A program made the translations under genes and the position numbers. Positions 18,044 to 26,505 of a stretch of 33,919 bases of DNA are shown piece by piece. Below the pieces are notes generated by a model. The model ran no database searches. It saw only the letters and a list, made by a program, of their open reading frames with translations, and was not told the DNA's origin. Source of the DNA: Methyloceanibacter sp. Lineage in GTDB: Bacteria; Pseudomonadota; Alphaproteobacteria; Rhizobiales; Methyloligellaceae. The stretch covers positions 1-33,919 of the forward strand of contig JAGPVD010000018.1 in the NCBI GenBank assembly GCA_018067145.1, given 5' to 3'. The number at the start of each line of letters is the position of its first letter. The first letter of the stretch is position 1.

Positions 18044-18768
18044 CGGACTTCCGTCGGCCAGCGCCAGAACTGCCAGAAGCTTGAGTCCTCATCGATGGAG
18101 AAGAAGATCACTTGCGCCTTACCCACCAGATTGACAAACGGCACGAAACCCACCTCGGCCAAGAAGCGGCTGTCGGTGGAATTGTCGCGGTTGTCGCCCA
18201 TCATGAAGAAATGTTCCTCGGGCACTTTGTAGACTTCGGTGTTGTCGCCAAAACCATCCTTGACCAGATCGAGCACGGGATAGCTGACACCGTTCGGGAG
18301 GATCTCTTCGTAACGCGCCATATGCCGCTCGCGGCCAGACGGGGCGGTCACAATATAGTCGTCGATCTCGACCTTCTCGATGGCGTTGCCGTTGATGTGT
18401 AGCACGCCATGGACCATCTGAATTTCGTCGCCCGGCAAACCGATCACACGCTTGATGTAATCCGTCTCGTTATCGCGCGGCAGCTTGAACACGGCGACAT
18501 CGCCGCGTTCCGGGTCGGAAGCCCAGATGCGGCCTGGGAAGAGGTTGATGCCGAAGGGAAATGAGTAGCGGCTATAGCCGTAAGTAAATTTTGAAACGAA
18601 GAGATAGTCGCCGACCAACAGGGTCGGGATCATGGAGCCCGAGGGAATGTTGAACGGTTGAAACAGAAAGACGCGCACGACCAGCGCGAGGATCAGCGCG
18701 TGAATAATGACGCGCACAGTATCCTTGGTGCTGCTCTTTTCTTCAGTCTTGTCGGCGTCCACGCTCAT
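18013..18768 (-). CDS. lepB: Signal peptidase I
   Basis: LepB removes signal peptides from exported proteins at the periplasmic face of the inner membrane. The 251-residue protein has one N-terminal transmembrane helix (about 20-37). The catalytic serine is S45 in PSGSMIPTL and the general-base lysine is K106 in DYIKRVIGLPGD. The late GDNRDNSTDSR box is intact. The ATG has an AGGAG site upstream. A 104-base gap separates it from acpS, so it may have its own promoter; a CTATAG sequence is visible there but no convincing -35. It overlaps rnc at its 3' end. Confidence 0.95.
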   Translation of the reverse strand: MSVDADKTEEKSSTKDTVRVIIHALILALVVRVFLFQPFNIPSGSMIPTLLVGDYLFVSKFTYGYSRYSFPFGINLFPGRIWASDPERGDVAVFKLPRDNETDYIKRVIGLPGDEIQMVHGVLHINGNAIEKVEIDDYIVTAPSGRERHMARYEEILPNGVSYPVLDLVKDGFGDNTEVYKVPEEHFFMMGDNRDNSTDSRFLAEVGFVPFVNLVGKAQVIFFSIDEDSSFWQFWRWPTEVRWDRIFTAVR

Positions 18769-18872
18769 GCGGGAACTCTCCTCGGTATCTTTTCAGGCCG
18801 GCTGTGGTCCGCGAGCCCCAATCCTTGAGACAGGCGCCCCTATAGCCCCTCCTCAGGGATCAGGCAAACGCC

Positions 18873-19283
18873 TCAGTCGCGTGCCGGACCCTTTAGGGCA
18901 GAGATGAGAACAATTGCCTGGGCGGACGGGAAATCGTCGGTGATAGTGAGATCGATGCGGACCTCATATCCATCCGGCGTTAGGCGCTGAAGGACAGCCG
19001 CCGCGCCCCCGGTCAGCTTCAATGTGGGGCGGCCTGACGCCAAATTTACGACGCCCATATCGCGCCAGTACACACCTTTGCTGAAGCCGGTGCCGAGCGC
19101 CTTGGCGCAGGCCTCCTTGGCTGCGAAACGTTTGGCATAGGAGGCGATGCGTTGAGCCCGACCGTCGGACTTTTGACGCTCAACGTCCGTGAACACGCGA
19201 TTTAAAAAACGCTCGCCGTAGCGCTCGATTGTTTTCTCCACGCGCCGAATGTCGATGAGGTCGTTACCGAGCCCGATAATCAT
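18873..19283 (-). CDS. acpS: Holo-[acyl-carrier-protein] synthase
   Basis: AcpS transfers 4'-phosphopantetheine from CoA to apo-ACP, activating fatty acid synthesis. The 136-residue protein begins [16 protein letters not shown], with the Mg ligand D8. The second ligand is E57 in [15 protein letters not shown]. The ATG at 19281-19283 shares one base with the pdxJ stop (TGATG); a GTG one codon earlier gives a four-base GTGA overlap. Either way it is translationally coupled to pdxJ, the usual pdxJ-acpS pair. Confidence 0.95.
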   Translation of the reverse strand: MIIGLGNDLIDIRRVEKTIERYGERFLNRVFTDVERQKSDGRAQRIASYAKRFAAKEACAKALGTGFSKGVYWRDMGVVNLASGRPTLKLTGGAAAVLQRLTPDGYEVRIDLTITDDFPSAQAIVLISALKGPARD

Positions 19284-20086
19284 CACGCGCCACCTGACAT
19301 ATTTGCGGCCCGGCCTTTGCTCATGGCCTCACGCATGCGCCGCACGCTTTCGCTGAGACCACCGAACACGGCATCGCCCACGATAAAGTGGCCGATATTG
19401 AGTTCCACGATTTCAGGCAGCGCGGCGATGGTCTCAGCGGTCGCATAGTTGAGTCCGTGACCGGCATGGACTTCCAACCCGAGATCACGGGCGATGCGCG
19501 CGCCGTCGCGAATGGAATGCCACTCGGCTTTTGCGTCGTCATTCCGGCCGTCCGTCAACGCATCACACCACGGGCCTACATGAAACTCGATGGCCGGAGA
19601 GCGCAAACGTGACGCCGCCTCGATCTGCAGCCGCTCGGCGGCGATGAAGAGAGACACGCGAATGCCGGCGGCGCCAAGCTCGGCCACAACCGGCGCGAGA
19701 ACGTTGTGCTGAGCGACGACATCGAGCCCGCCTTCAGTGGTGCGCTCCTCGCGCTTCTCCGGCACGAGACATGCCGCATGGGGCTTGGCCTTAAGAGCGA
19801 TTTCCTGCATCTCGGACGTCGCCGCCATTTCCAAGTTGAGCGGACATTCCAGCTCGGCGATGAGACGTGCAATGTCGTCGTCGCGAATGTGGCGCCGGTC
19901 TTCGCGCAGATGGGCGGTGATATTGTCGGCGCCTGCCTCGACGGCAAGTTTGGCCGCACTGACCGGATCGGGATGCGCCCCACCGCGCGCGTTCCGCAAA
20001 GTGGCTACATGATCGATATTGATTCCGAGCCTGATCGGTGCGGTTCTCCCGTCACCACCGGCAGGATTTGTTTGGCCCGCGCTCAT
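19283..20086 (-). CDS. pdxJ: Pyridoxine 5'-phosphate synthase
   Basis: PdxJ closes the ring of pyridoxine 5'-phosphate from 3-amino-1-hydroxyacetone phosphate and deoxyxylulose 5-phosphate. The 267-residue TIM barrel shows [16 protein letters not shown] (21-36), [37 protein letters not shown] and [14 protein letters not shown] near the end. The ATG at 20084-20086 overlaps the stop of the DUF2062 gene by four bases (ATGA). The frame stays open for another 62 codons upstream, but those overlap the previous gene and do not resemble PdxJ. Confidence 0.95.
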   Translation of the reverse strand: MSAGQTNPAGGDGRTAPIRLGINIDHVATLRNARGGAHPDPVSAAKLAVEAGADNITAHLREDRRHIRDDDIARLIAELECPLNLEMAATSEMQEIALKAKPHAACLVPEKREERTTEGGLDVVAQHNVLAPVVAELGAAGIRVSLFIAAERLQIEAASRLRSPAIEFHVGPWCDALTDGRNDDAKAEWHSIRDGARIARDLGLEVHAGHGLNYATAETIAALPEIVELNIGHFIVGDAVFGGLSESVRRMREAMSKGRAANMSGGA

Positions 20087-20634
20087 TTCGTCCCCAAGGC
20101 GTCGCTGCGGGCCCGGAGGGCGCGACGGCGATGCTGGTAGGCATTCACTGTAGGCTTTACGAGCACGTAGCTCAGGGCGCCTAAGGCGAGCCCGATCGGT
20201 ATGGCACCGATCGTCATCGGCTTCAGCAATGGCCAAATCTGGTTGATGGTGGCGTGAAAATCTCCACTCCACAGGTCCGCGGGCGCCTTATGTGGCCCGC
20301 CCCCGAGGATCACGTGACCGACTTCGTAGCTGCTGACCCAGAACAAAGGATAGGTCAGCGGGTTGCCAACGAATGTTCCAAGGATCGCACCGACAATGCT
20401 ACCGCCGATGATCCAGGCCAATGTCGAGGCCATCACCATGTGGAAGCCAGCGTAGGGTGTGGCTGAAATGAAAACACCCGCGGCAAAGCCCAGGGCGACA
20501 GCGTGGGGCGTGGCACTCAGTCGACGCACGCGATGAATAATGTAGCGGGTCGAGCGAGACCAACTGCGGCGCGGCCAAAGCCATACGCGCAATTTCTGGT
20601 AACGACTCTCCGCCTCTCGGCGCCTGAACAGCAT
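20083..20634 (-). CDS. DUF2062 membrane protein
   Basis: A protein of about 183 residues, basic at the N-terminus ([22 protein letters not shown]), then hydrophobic. [20 protein letters not shown], a second helix pair around [20 protein letters not shown] and [12 protein letters not shown] form the DUF2062 core, and a third hydrophobic segment is near residues 140-160. Function is unknown. Three consecutive possible starts (GTG, ATG, ATG) occur at 20640-20632; the third has the best spacing to a GAGG site. It lies 120 bases after rsh and overlaps pdxJ by four bases, a context common in Rhizobiales. Confidence 0.88.
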   Translation of the reverse strand: MLFRRREAESRYQKLRVWLWPRRSWSRSTRYIIHRVRRLSATPHAVALGFAAGVFISATPYAGFHMVMASTLAWIIGGSIVGAILGTFVGNPLTYPLFWVSSYEVGHVILGGGPHKAPADLWSGDFHATINQIWPLLKPMTIGAIPIGLALGALSYVLVKPTVNAYQHRRRALRARSDALGTK

Positions 20635-20760
20635 CATCACCTCGTCTGAAAAACCGGCTATTGTCGTCCGGCGACGCCATCCATTGGCGACAGAGCCCTA
20701 ACATATTTGGGTCTGTTTTTTCCAGATGCCAGCGGCGTAGCGCTTCTTGCTTAGTAGGCG

Positions 20761-23004
20761 TTAGTATTCCGCCCGTGCAGCGCTGCTCACCACATCCTTG
20801 GCGCGCAACCCCGCCAAAATCTCGTTTAGATGCTGGACGTCCCATACCTCAAGATCGATGAGCATCTCGGTATAGTCCGCGACCCGATTGGTCATCTTGA
20901 TATTCTCGATATTGCCGTCGGCCTCGCCGATCACGGATGCCACTTGCGCCAGACTCATGGGCTCGTTCATCGCGGTGACGGCGATCTTGGCCGGGAACCG
21001 CCCAGGGTCGTCTTCGTCGATGTCCCAAGTGATGTCGATCCAGCGCTCCGGCTCCTCGTCGAACGCTTTCAAAGCATCGGCATGGATGGGGTAGATGGTA
21101 ATGCCCTGCCCCGGCGTGAGAATGCCGACAATGCGATCGCCAGGCACGGCGCCGCCATCGGCGAAGTTCACCGGTAGATCACCGCGAAGTCCCCGGATCG
21201 GAATACCGCCTGCACCCTCGGGACGCCCGCGGCCACTTGTTCCAGGCAAGCGGAATTTGAGCCCCATGACTTTGCGGAGGCCAAACCAGCCTTCGTCGGT
21301 TCGTTTCACCTTGCGCCGACGCTTTGGCGGCTCTTGCGGTCCTTCCTCTGGAAACACCGCGCGCATCACATCCGCCGAGGCGAGCTCGCCACGCCCTACC
21401 GCCGCCATGACGTCTTCGGCGGTCTTCTGGGAAAGTCGGCCCAACGCCTCTCCAATGCTCTCCTCAGAGAAAGTCTTGCCGCTTCGCCGAAAGGCGCGGT
21501 CGAGGATTTCGCGACCGAGATCGCCGTACTGCGCTCGCACCGCATCGCGCGTGGCCCGCCTGATCGCCGAACGCGCCTTGCCGGTTACGGCCAGGTTCTG
21601 CCAGGCGGCAGGCGGCTCTTGCGCGTCCGAGCACATGATCTCAACCTCATCGCCATTGCGCAACGCGGAAGCCAGCGGCATTGGCCGGCCGTTGATCCTG
21701 GCGCCGACGCATGTGTTGCCGACGTCGGTATGCACGGCGTAAGCGAAATCAATGCTGTTTGCGCCGCGCGGCAATGCGATCAAGCGCCCTTTGGGCGTGA
21801 AGCAGAACACCTGGTCCTGAAACAGTTCAAGCTTGGTGTGCTCGAGGAATTCCTCGGGGTTGTCGCTGTCGAGCAGCATGCCAACAAGGTGGCGCAACCA
21901 ACGATAGGCGTTTGAGTCCTGCGAGGGGACCTCGCCCTTACCGTTCTTGCTGTTCTTGCCCTTCTTGTCTTCGAGATCTTTGTAGAGCGCATGCGCGGCG
22001 ACGCCATATTCGGCGATCGAATGCATCAGCTCTGTGCGGATCTGCAGTTCGACGCGTTGGTGACGCGGCCCGACAATGGTTGTGTGGATGGACTGGTAGT
22101 CGTTCTGCTTTGGGTTCGAGATGTAGTCCTTGAAGCGCCCGGGAACCACATGCCAGGTCGTGTGCACCACAGCGAGCGCGTGATAGCAGTCGGGCACTTT
22201 CGGCACGACGATGCGGAAAGCGTAAATATCAGAAAGTTGCTCCAGCGAGATTTGCTTCCGCTCCATCTTGCTCCAGATGGCATAAGGCTTCTTCTCACGC
22301 CCCCCGACGACGCCTTTGACCTTGGCGTCTTTGAGCTTGGTGGTCAGCTCGCCTTCAATTTCGTCGATGAGCCCCTGGTTACCCACGCGCAAGATCTTCA
22401 GGCGCTCTACCACGGTGACGTAAGCATTCGGATTGAGCCAACGGAAGGCAAGGTCCTCTAATTCCTCGCGCAGCCATTGCATGCCCATGCGACCGGCAAG
22501 CGGCGCATAGATGTCCATGGTCTCTTCGGCGATGATCTTGCGCTTCGCCGGCTCCATGTGTTCGAGCGTCCGCATGTTGTGCAAGCGGTCGGCGAACTTC
22601 ACGAGCAACACGCGAATGTCACTGGAGATAGCAAGGAGGAGTTTGCGGAAGTTCTCGGCCTGCTCGGCCTTCTTGGTGACGAGGTCGAGCTTCTTGATCT
22701 TGGTTAGGCCGTCGACCAACGTGCCGATCTCAGCCCCGAACAGCGTATCGATCTCGCCGCGCGTAACATCGGTGTCTTCGATCGTGTCATGGAGCAGCGC
22801 GGTGGCGATGGTGGCATCGTCGAGACGCATCTCGGCGAGGATCGCGGCAACTTCAAGCGGGTGAGAGAAATACGGTGCGCCGGAAGCGCGCTTCTGATTG
22901 CCATGAGCCTTCATGGCATAGACGTATGCTCGGTTTAGCATCGCCTCGTCGGCGGTCGGCTGATAGCTCAGCACGCGCTCGACCAGCTCGTATTGGCGGG
23001 TCAT
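20761..23004 (-). CDS. rsh: Bifunctional (p)ppGpp synthetase/hydrolase, RSH family
   Basis: This enzyme makes and degrades the stringent-response alarmone (p)ppGpp. The 747-residue protein has the complete long-RSH architecture. The HD hydrolase domain has H48, H72-D73 and D139 (FADRLHN). The synthetase domain (about 225-345) has RFKD at 290-293, the charge pattern of bifunctional enzymes rather than the ExDD of synthetase-only RelA. The TGS domain spans about 398-460 and a C-terminal ACT domain about 670-745. Most alphaproteobacteria carry a single such gene. It follows rpoZ after 51 bases, matching the known rpoZ-rsh/spoT linkage, and heads the run of DUF2062, pdxJ and acpS. Confidence 0.96.
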   Translation of the reverse strand: MTRQYELVERVLSYQPTADEAMLNRAYVYAMKAHGNQKRASGAPYFSHPLEVAAILAEMRLDDATIATALLHDTIEDTDVTRGEIDTLFGAEIGTLVDGLTKIKKLDLVTKKAEQAENFRKLLLAISSDIRVLLVKFADRLHNMRTLEHMEPAKRKIIAEETMDIYAPLAGRMGMQWLREELEDLAFRWLNPNAYVTVVERLKILRVGNQGLIDEIEGELTTKLKDAKVKGVVGGREKKPYAIWSKMERKQISLEQLSDIYAFRIVVPKVPDCYHALAVVHTTWHVVPGRFKDYISNPKQNDYQSIHTTIVGPRHQRVELQIRTELMHSIAEYGVAAHALYKDLEDKKGKNSKNGKGEVPSQDSNAYRWLRHLVGMLLDSDNPEEFLEHTKLELFQDQVFCFTPKGRLIALPRGANSIDFAYAVHTDVGNTCVGARINGRPMPLASALRNGDEVEIMCSDAQEPPAAWQNLAVTGKARSAIRRATRDAVRAQYGDLGREILDRAFRRSGKTFSEESIGEALGRLSQKTAEDVMAAVGRGELASADVMRAVFPEEGPQEPPKRRRKVKRTDEGWFGLRKVMGLKFRLPGTSGRGRPEGAGGIPIRGLRGDLPVNFADGGAVPGDRIVGILTPGQGITIYPIHADALKAFDEEPERWIDITWDIDEDDPGRFPAKIAVTAMNEPMSLAQVASVIGEADGNIENIKMTNRVADYTEMLIDLEVWDVQHLNEILAGLRAKDVVSSAARAEY

Positions 23005-23055
23005 GACGCGTGCCCGCTAATGCTATACGCGCCGCGCCTCAAACTCTTGTCATTC

Positions 23056-23466
23056 TCAGCGTGCGCGCGGTCCTGCATTCGAACCATCCGAAGGCGCCTG
23101 TGTCGCCATGCGACGCAACAGCTCCTCCTCGGTCATCTTATCGATCGCCGTGTCGCTGGCCTGATCGTCTTGGGCGAGAACCGGCATTCTCGTCTCCGTC
23201 GACAGCATCGGTACGGCTTCAGCCTCAGGCTCATCCACCTCGACATATTTCTGCATGGAGTGGATGAAATCTTCCTTGAGGTCCTCGGTCGCGATCTTCT
23301 TGTCGGCAATCTCGCGAAGCGCCACGACTGGGTTCTTGTCGTTATCCCGCTGCACGGTGATCTGCGCACCAGCCGCGACGGAGCGTGCGCGATGGCTAGC
23401 CAGCAGCACGAGCTCGAAGCGGTTTGGAATCTTGTCGACGCAATCCTCGACGGTGACGCGAGCCAT
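23056..23466 (-). CDS. rpoZ: RNA polymerase omega subunit
   Basis: Omega assists RNA polymerase assembly and forms part of a ppGpp-binding site in proteobacteria. The 136-residue protein begins [28 protein letters not shown], the classic start, followed by [18 protein letters not shown] (about 38-55). A long acidic alphaproteobacterial tail follows from about residue 60. The ATG has AAGGA upstream. A promoter candidate lies between it and folK, so it probably opens the rpoZ-rsh transcript. Confidence 0.96.
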   Translation of the reverse strand: MARVTVEDCVDKIPNRFELVLLASHRARSVAAGAQITVQRDNDKNPVVALREIADKKIATEDLKEDFIHSMQKYVEVDEPEAEAVPMLSTETRMPVLAQDDQASDTAIDKMTEEELLRRMATQAPSDGSNAGPRAR

Positions 23467-23502
23467 GAAGTGATCCTTTTGAAATTTGCCGGATTTGGAA
23501 CC

Positions 23503-23531
23503 TATTTATGCAGTTCGCACCGGCCTGGCAA
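23503..23531 (-). promoter_or_regulatory. Candidate promoter of rpoZ-rsh
   Basis: On the minus strand, TTGCCA (23526-23531, five of six matches to the -35 consensus) is followed after 17 bases by TAAATA (23503-23508, a weak -10). It sits just after the folK stop, 37 bases upstream of the rpoZ ATG. The spacing is ideal but the -10 is poor, so this is moderate evidence. Confidence 0.45.
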
Positions 23532-23543
23532 GTCGAACCCGCG

Positions 23544-24089
23544 CTAAAGCCTTCGCACGACTTGGCCTTCTCGCCGTCGCGCCGCGCGCTGCCACAACGT
23601 CCGAACGTTAGTTTTGAGCACCGGATGACGCCATTCGGGCGCAATATCGAGGAGCGGCCGTAGGACGAATGGCCGTTCTGCGATCCAAGGATGCGGCAAA
23701 ATGAGGGGTCTTGGGCCGGGTCGAGCGAATCGCGGATGCCTTCCCCGCCAATGGCTCACGAGCCCCTTGTGGTCGAGAATATCGATATCGAGCGTTCGGG
23801 AGCCCCAAGGGCTGCCGCCACGGCGCCCAGCCCTTCGCTCAATCGCCTTCAAGAGCCTGAGCAGCGCTTCCCCTGATAGAACCGTGTCGATCAGGGCTGC
23901 GGCATTGACGTAAGGGGGCTGGCCAACGCGACCGACGGCCACAGTCTCATAGAACGGGGAAATCGCCTCAATCGTCGGCCCTGCCTCGTCAATTTCGCGC
24001 AAAGCTCGCGTGATCGTGTCGGCGGGAGTCCCCCAAGGCCCGGGACAATTAGCACCTAATCCTACCAAAGATTTTCCGTGTACAACCAA
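23544..24089 (-). CDS. folK: 2-amino-4-hydroxy-6-hydroxymethyldihydropteridine pyrophosphokinase
   Basis: FolK (HPPK) transfers pyrophosphate from ATP to 6-hydroxymethyl-dihydropterin in folate synthesis. From this start the protein has 181 residues. Family signatures are SLVGLGANCPG at the N-terminus, SPFYETVAVG and QPPYVNAA, and the catalytic WGSRTLDIDILDH with both metal-binding aspartates, then LPHPWIAERPFVLRPLLDIAP. The start is uncertain. No ATG is in frame near the conserved N-terminus. A TTG at 24087-24089 with GAGGA ten bases upstream is the best choice; a TTG at 24068 is the alternative. The open frame continues to 24203, but that would overlap the divergent NYN gene. The first codons are noticeably AT-richer than the rest. 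Confidence 0.85.
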   Translation of the reverse strand: MVVHGKSLVGLGANCPGPWGTPADTITRALREIDEAGPTIEAISPFYETVAVGRVGQPPYVNAAALIDTVLSGEALLRLLKAIERRAGRRGGSPWGSRTLDIDILDHKGLVSHWRGRHPRFARPGPRPLILPHPWIAERPFVLRPLLDIAPEWRHPVLKTNVRTLWQRAARRREGQVVRRL

Positions 24090-24187
24090 TTGTAGACCGT
24101 CCTCATCATATCCTGTGTACCCCTGACTGACCTGAAATAAGGCGTCCTTCTCACGCGCAAGCAAATTCTCAGTGTCGGGGGGGCACA

Positions 24188-24796
24188 ATGATTTTCTATC
24201 CAACAGAGCGTATCGCGCTCTTCATCGACGGCGCCAATCTATACGCGGCCGCCTAGGCACTTGCTTTTGACACTGATTACAAGCGGCTTCTCACCCTGTT
24301 CGGCAGCAAGGGGACGCTCGTCCGGGTGTATTGCTAACCTGCCCTGATCGACGACCAGGAGTACTCCTCCATCAGACCGTTGGTCGATTGGCTCAACTAC
24401 AACGGCTACACCATGTTGACAAAGCCGACCAAAGAATTTGTCGATGCTTCGCGGCGGCGAAAAGTCAAAGGAAACATGGACATTGAGCTTGCCATGGACG
24501 CCATGTAGCTCGCCGACCATCTCGATCACCTGGTGATCTTCTCCGGCGACGGCGATTTCCGCTCCTTGGTGGAAGCGTTGCAGTACAAGGGCAAGCGGGT
24601 CACCGTCGTTTCGACCCTCACCACCAACCCGCCCATGGCCGCAGACGAACTCCGCCGGCAAGCCGATCAGTTCATCGATCTGGCCAATCTGGAGAAGGAG
24701 ATTGGCCGTGACCCTGGCGAGCGGGCACATCGCGAACCGCGGCACCGTCCTGAGCCCGTCGAACAATTCGAGCGCGAGAGTCTGATGGAGACCTGA
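24188..24796 (+). pseudogene. NYN-domain (LabA/DUF88-type) nuclease, interrupted by three in-frame stops
   Basis: The reading frame from an ATG at 24188 encodes a recognisable NYN-domain protein, a PIN-like RNase fold, of about 200 residues. It has IALFIDGANLYAA at the start, KVKGNMDIELAMDAM in the middle, then FSGDGDFRSLVEALQYKGK, PPMAADELRRQADQFIDLA and a short tail. Three in-frame stops interrupt it: TAG at 24254, TAA at 24335 and TAG at 24506, each in an otherwise aligned stretch. Frame is preserved throughout, with no insertion or deletion needed. Next to the TAA, the expected run of tyrosines is also damaged (Tyr-Cys-stop-Pro). The acidic active-site residues survive in the sequence. 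A restart at the GTG at 24533 would give only the C-terminal third. Sequencing error is possible but would need three separate substitutions. Confidence 0.85.
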
Positions 24797-24846
24797 CGCA
24801 CGCAGGCATCTGGTGCTGGGGCCACAGTGACGCTAGGCATAGGTCC

Positions 24847-25503
24847 ATGCAGTCTGCGCCGACATCAAACCTGTCAGAACCCCCTGCCGATTGCCCGCTA
24901 TGCCCTCGCCTCGTTGCGTTTCGGCAGGATAATGAAGCTGCGCACAGCGATTGGTTCAACGGGGCGGTTCCCTCCTTCGGATGCAAGTCGGCGGGCCTTC
25001 TCATTGTCGGGCTCGCTCCTGGCCTCAAAGGCGCCAACCGAACAGGCCGGCCTTTTTTCGGCGACCATGCCGGGGAACTGCTCTACCGCACCCTGCTGAA
25101 GACTGGGCTGGCCCGTGGCCGCCACGATCTGGAGGCTCCCTCGGCGCTGGAGCTAGTCGACTGCATGATCACCAATGCGGTGCGCTGCGTTCCGCCCCAG
25201 AACAAACCGAAGAGCGACGAGATCGCCCATTGCCGCAGCTTTCTGATCGGCCGCATGCTGGCGCTTCCCAACCTGCGCACGCTACTGGCCATCGGCGGAA
25301 TCGCTCATAACAGCGTTCTCGACACGCTCAAGCTAAAGAAGCGGGACCACCCCTTTGCTCACGGCGCGCGCCATGAGCTTCCCGGAGGGCTGGTGCTGTT
25401 CGACACCTATCATTGCTCCCGGCTGAACACGAACACCGGACGCCTCACGACGGAGATGTTCGAACAAGTTGTCGGCGCGGCGGCGGCGAGCCTCAAGGCG
25501 TAG
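24847..25503 (+). CDS. Uracil-DNA glycosylase, family 5-like (UDGb), Fe-S type
   Basis: A base-excision repair glycosylase of 218 residues. Motif 1 reads GLAPGLKGANRTGRPFFGD (about 55-73). This GLAPG..GANRTGR form is typical of family 5 (UDGb) rather than family 4 enzymes, and it lacks the acidic catalytic residue of families 1 and 4. Motif 2 appears as YHCSRLNTNTGRLT near the end. Four cysteines suit a 4Fe-4S cluster: C16 and C19 (CPLC), C114 and C129. The ATG at 24847 is chosen for its position just before the CPLCPRL motif. UDGb enzymes remove uracil and some deaminated purines. Confidence 0.88.
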   Translation: MQSAPTSNLSEPPADCPLCPRLVAFRQDNEAAHSDWFNGAVPSFGCKSAGLLIVGLAPGLKGANRTGRPFFGDHAGELLYRTLLKTGLARGRHDLEAPSALELVDCMITNAVRCVPPQNKPKSDEIAHCRSFLIGRMLALPNLRTLLAIGGIAHNSVLDTLKLKKRDHPFAHGARHELPGGLVLFDTYHCSRLNTNTGRLTTEMFEQVVGAAAASLKA

Positions 25504-25587
25504 GGCGCGGCCAATTGCGCTGCTTGCTGCCGCCCCACAAGTCAGGCATGCTTTCAGCTCATCACCGAGTGCTTACGAGGCATCCTC

Positions 25588-25995
25588 ATGACGGGGCTGG
25601 ATATTTCACCGACCAAAGTTGGCTTTGTCATCGTCAGAGCCCGCGAATGCGCGGCCAAGGTCGGCGCATGGGATGATAGCGCCACGTCCGACCACGACGC
25701 GGATTCGATCCTCGAAGCATTTAAAGGCGACGCCACCCAGGCTGAGCTCAAAGAGTTCATCCACGACCTCAATGACGACGAGAAGGTAAACCTGGTAGCG
25801 TTAGCTTGGATTGGGCGCGGTTCGTTCGGACCCGAAGAGCTTGACGAAGCCCTGGCCACGGCCCGCGCAGAGCGCAATCAGCGCACGGCGGAGTACCTTC
25901 TCGGCATCCCACTCCTGCCCGATTATCTGGAGGATGCTCTCGACCGGCTTGGCTACTCGGTCGAAGACGCTGAGGACGACGCACTCGGCGAGTAA
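25588..25995 (+). CDS. DUF3775 protein
   Basis: A 135-residue acidic cytoplasmic protein. ELKEFIHDLNDDEKVNLVALAWIGRG is the core of the DUF3775 family, followed by AEYLLGIPLLPDYLEDALDRLGYSVED. It has no signal peptide or membrane segment. Function is unknown. Its last 43 bases overlap antisense with the 3' end of the peroxiredoxin-like gene, so the two genes converge and overlap. It follows the uracil-DNA glycosylase gene after 84 bases on the same strand. Confidence 0.85.
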   Translation: MTGLDISPTKVGFVIVRARECAAKVGAWDDSATSDHDADSILEAFKGDATQAELKEFIHDLNDDEKVNLVALAWIGRGSFGPEELDEALATARAERNQRTAEYLLGIPLLPDYLEDALDRLGYSVEDAEDDALGE

Positions 25996-26498
25996 TAATT
26001 TGTCAGGTAAGCCAGCACTTCACCTGCATGCGCGGCAGCATCGCTCACCGGACAAAACACCTTCTCGATGCGCGCGTCAGCGGCCACAAGCGTGAGTCGT
26101 TTCAAGTAGTTCTCTTCGCCGGCTGTGAAACTAGGTAAGCCCAAAGCACCGGCAAAGTGCCCGCCGACGTCGCTCAAGAGCTGGAAGTTCAGTCCGAGAC
26201 GCTCCACCAGTTCCTGTTGATAGTCCGTGGCCTGACCACTCAGACCGAACACCCGCGTCTCGCATCGCGCGAAACCATCGACAGCATCGCGAAAGCCTTC
26301 GAGTTCCGGCGTCGAGCCGTGAGCGCCCGGAATGTCGTCCCAGCCTGGTGGATTTGGGTGACCGGGGCGTCCGGTCCAGGGATAGACCGCGACGACACTC
26401 CGGCCAAGAAGCGTCGCCAGACTGACGTTGCCACCGTCCGTTGCAGGCAGGGAAATTAGTGGCAGAGCCAGGCCGGGTGTGAGGAGGTCAGCAGTCAA
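25953..26498 (-). CDS. Peroxiredoxin-fold protein lacking the active-site cysteines
   Basis: The 181-residue protein aligns with the redoxin family: LTPGLALPLISLPATDGG, then PWTGRPGHPNPPGWDDIPGA, LSGQATDYQQELVERLGL, FQLLSDVGG and HAGEVLAYL. In its relatives the loop after IPGA reads G-C-T-P-Q-x-C. Here it is GSTPELEG, with S62 and E67 (numbering from the TTG start) in place of both cysteines. Two other cysteines exist (C79 in FARCETRVFG and one in KVFCPVSD), but not in the catalytic loop. It is unlikely to act as a classical peroxidase. The TTG at 26496-26498 has AGGGG upstream and lies seven bases after smpB. The low-complexity C-terminus (SPSASSSASSTE) is encoded opposite the end of the DUF3775 gene. 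Confidence 0.78.
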   Translation of the reverse strand: MTADLLTPGLALPLISLPATDGGNVSLATLLGRSVVAVYPWTGRPGHPNPPGWDDIPGAHGSTPELEGFRDAVDGFARCETRVFGLSGQATDYQQELVERLGLNFQLLSDVGGHFAGALGLPSFTAGEENYLKRLTLVAADARIEKVFCPVSDAAAHAGEVLAYLTNYYSPSASSSASSTE

Positions 26499-26505
26499 GA
26501 CGCCC

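Noticed and set aside
24188-24796. Stop-codon recoding (for example amber readthrough) in the NYN gene
   Set aside because: The three stops include a TAA as well as two TAGs, and TAG is a normal stop for ribD, ribE, nearby bpt and parC, so genetic-code recoding is unlikely.
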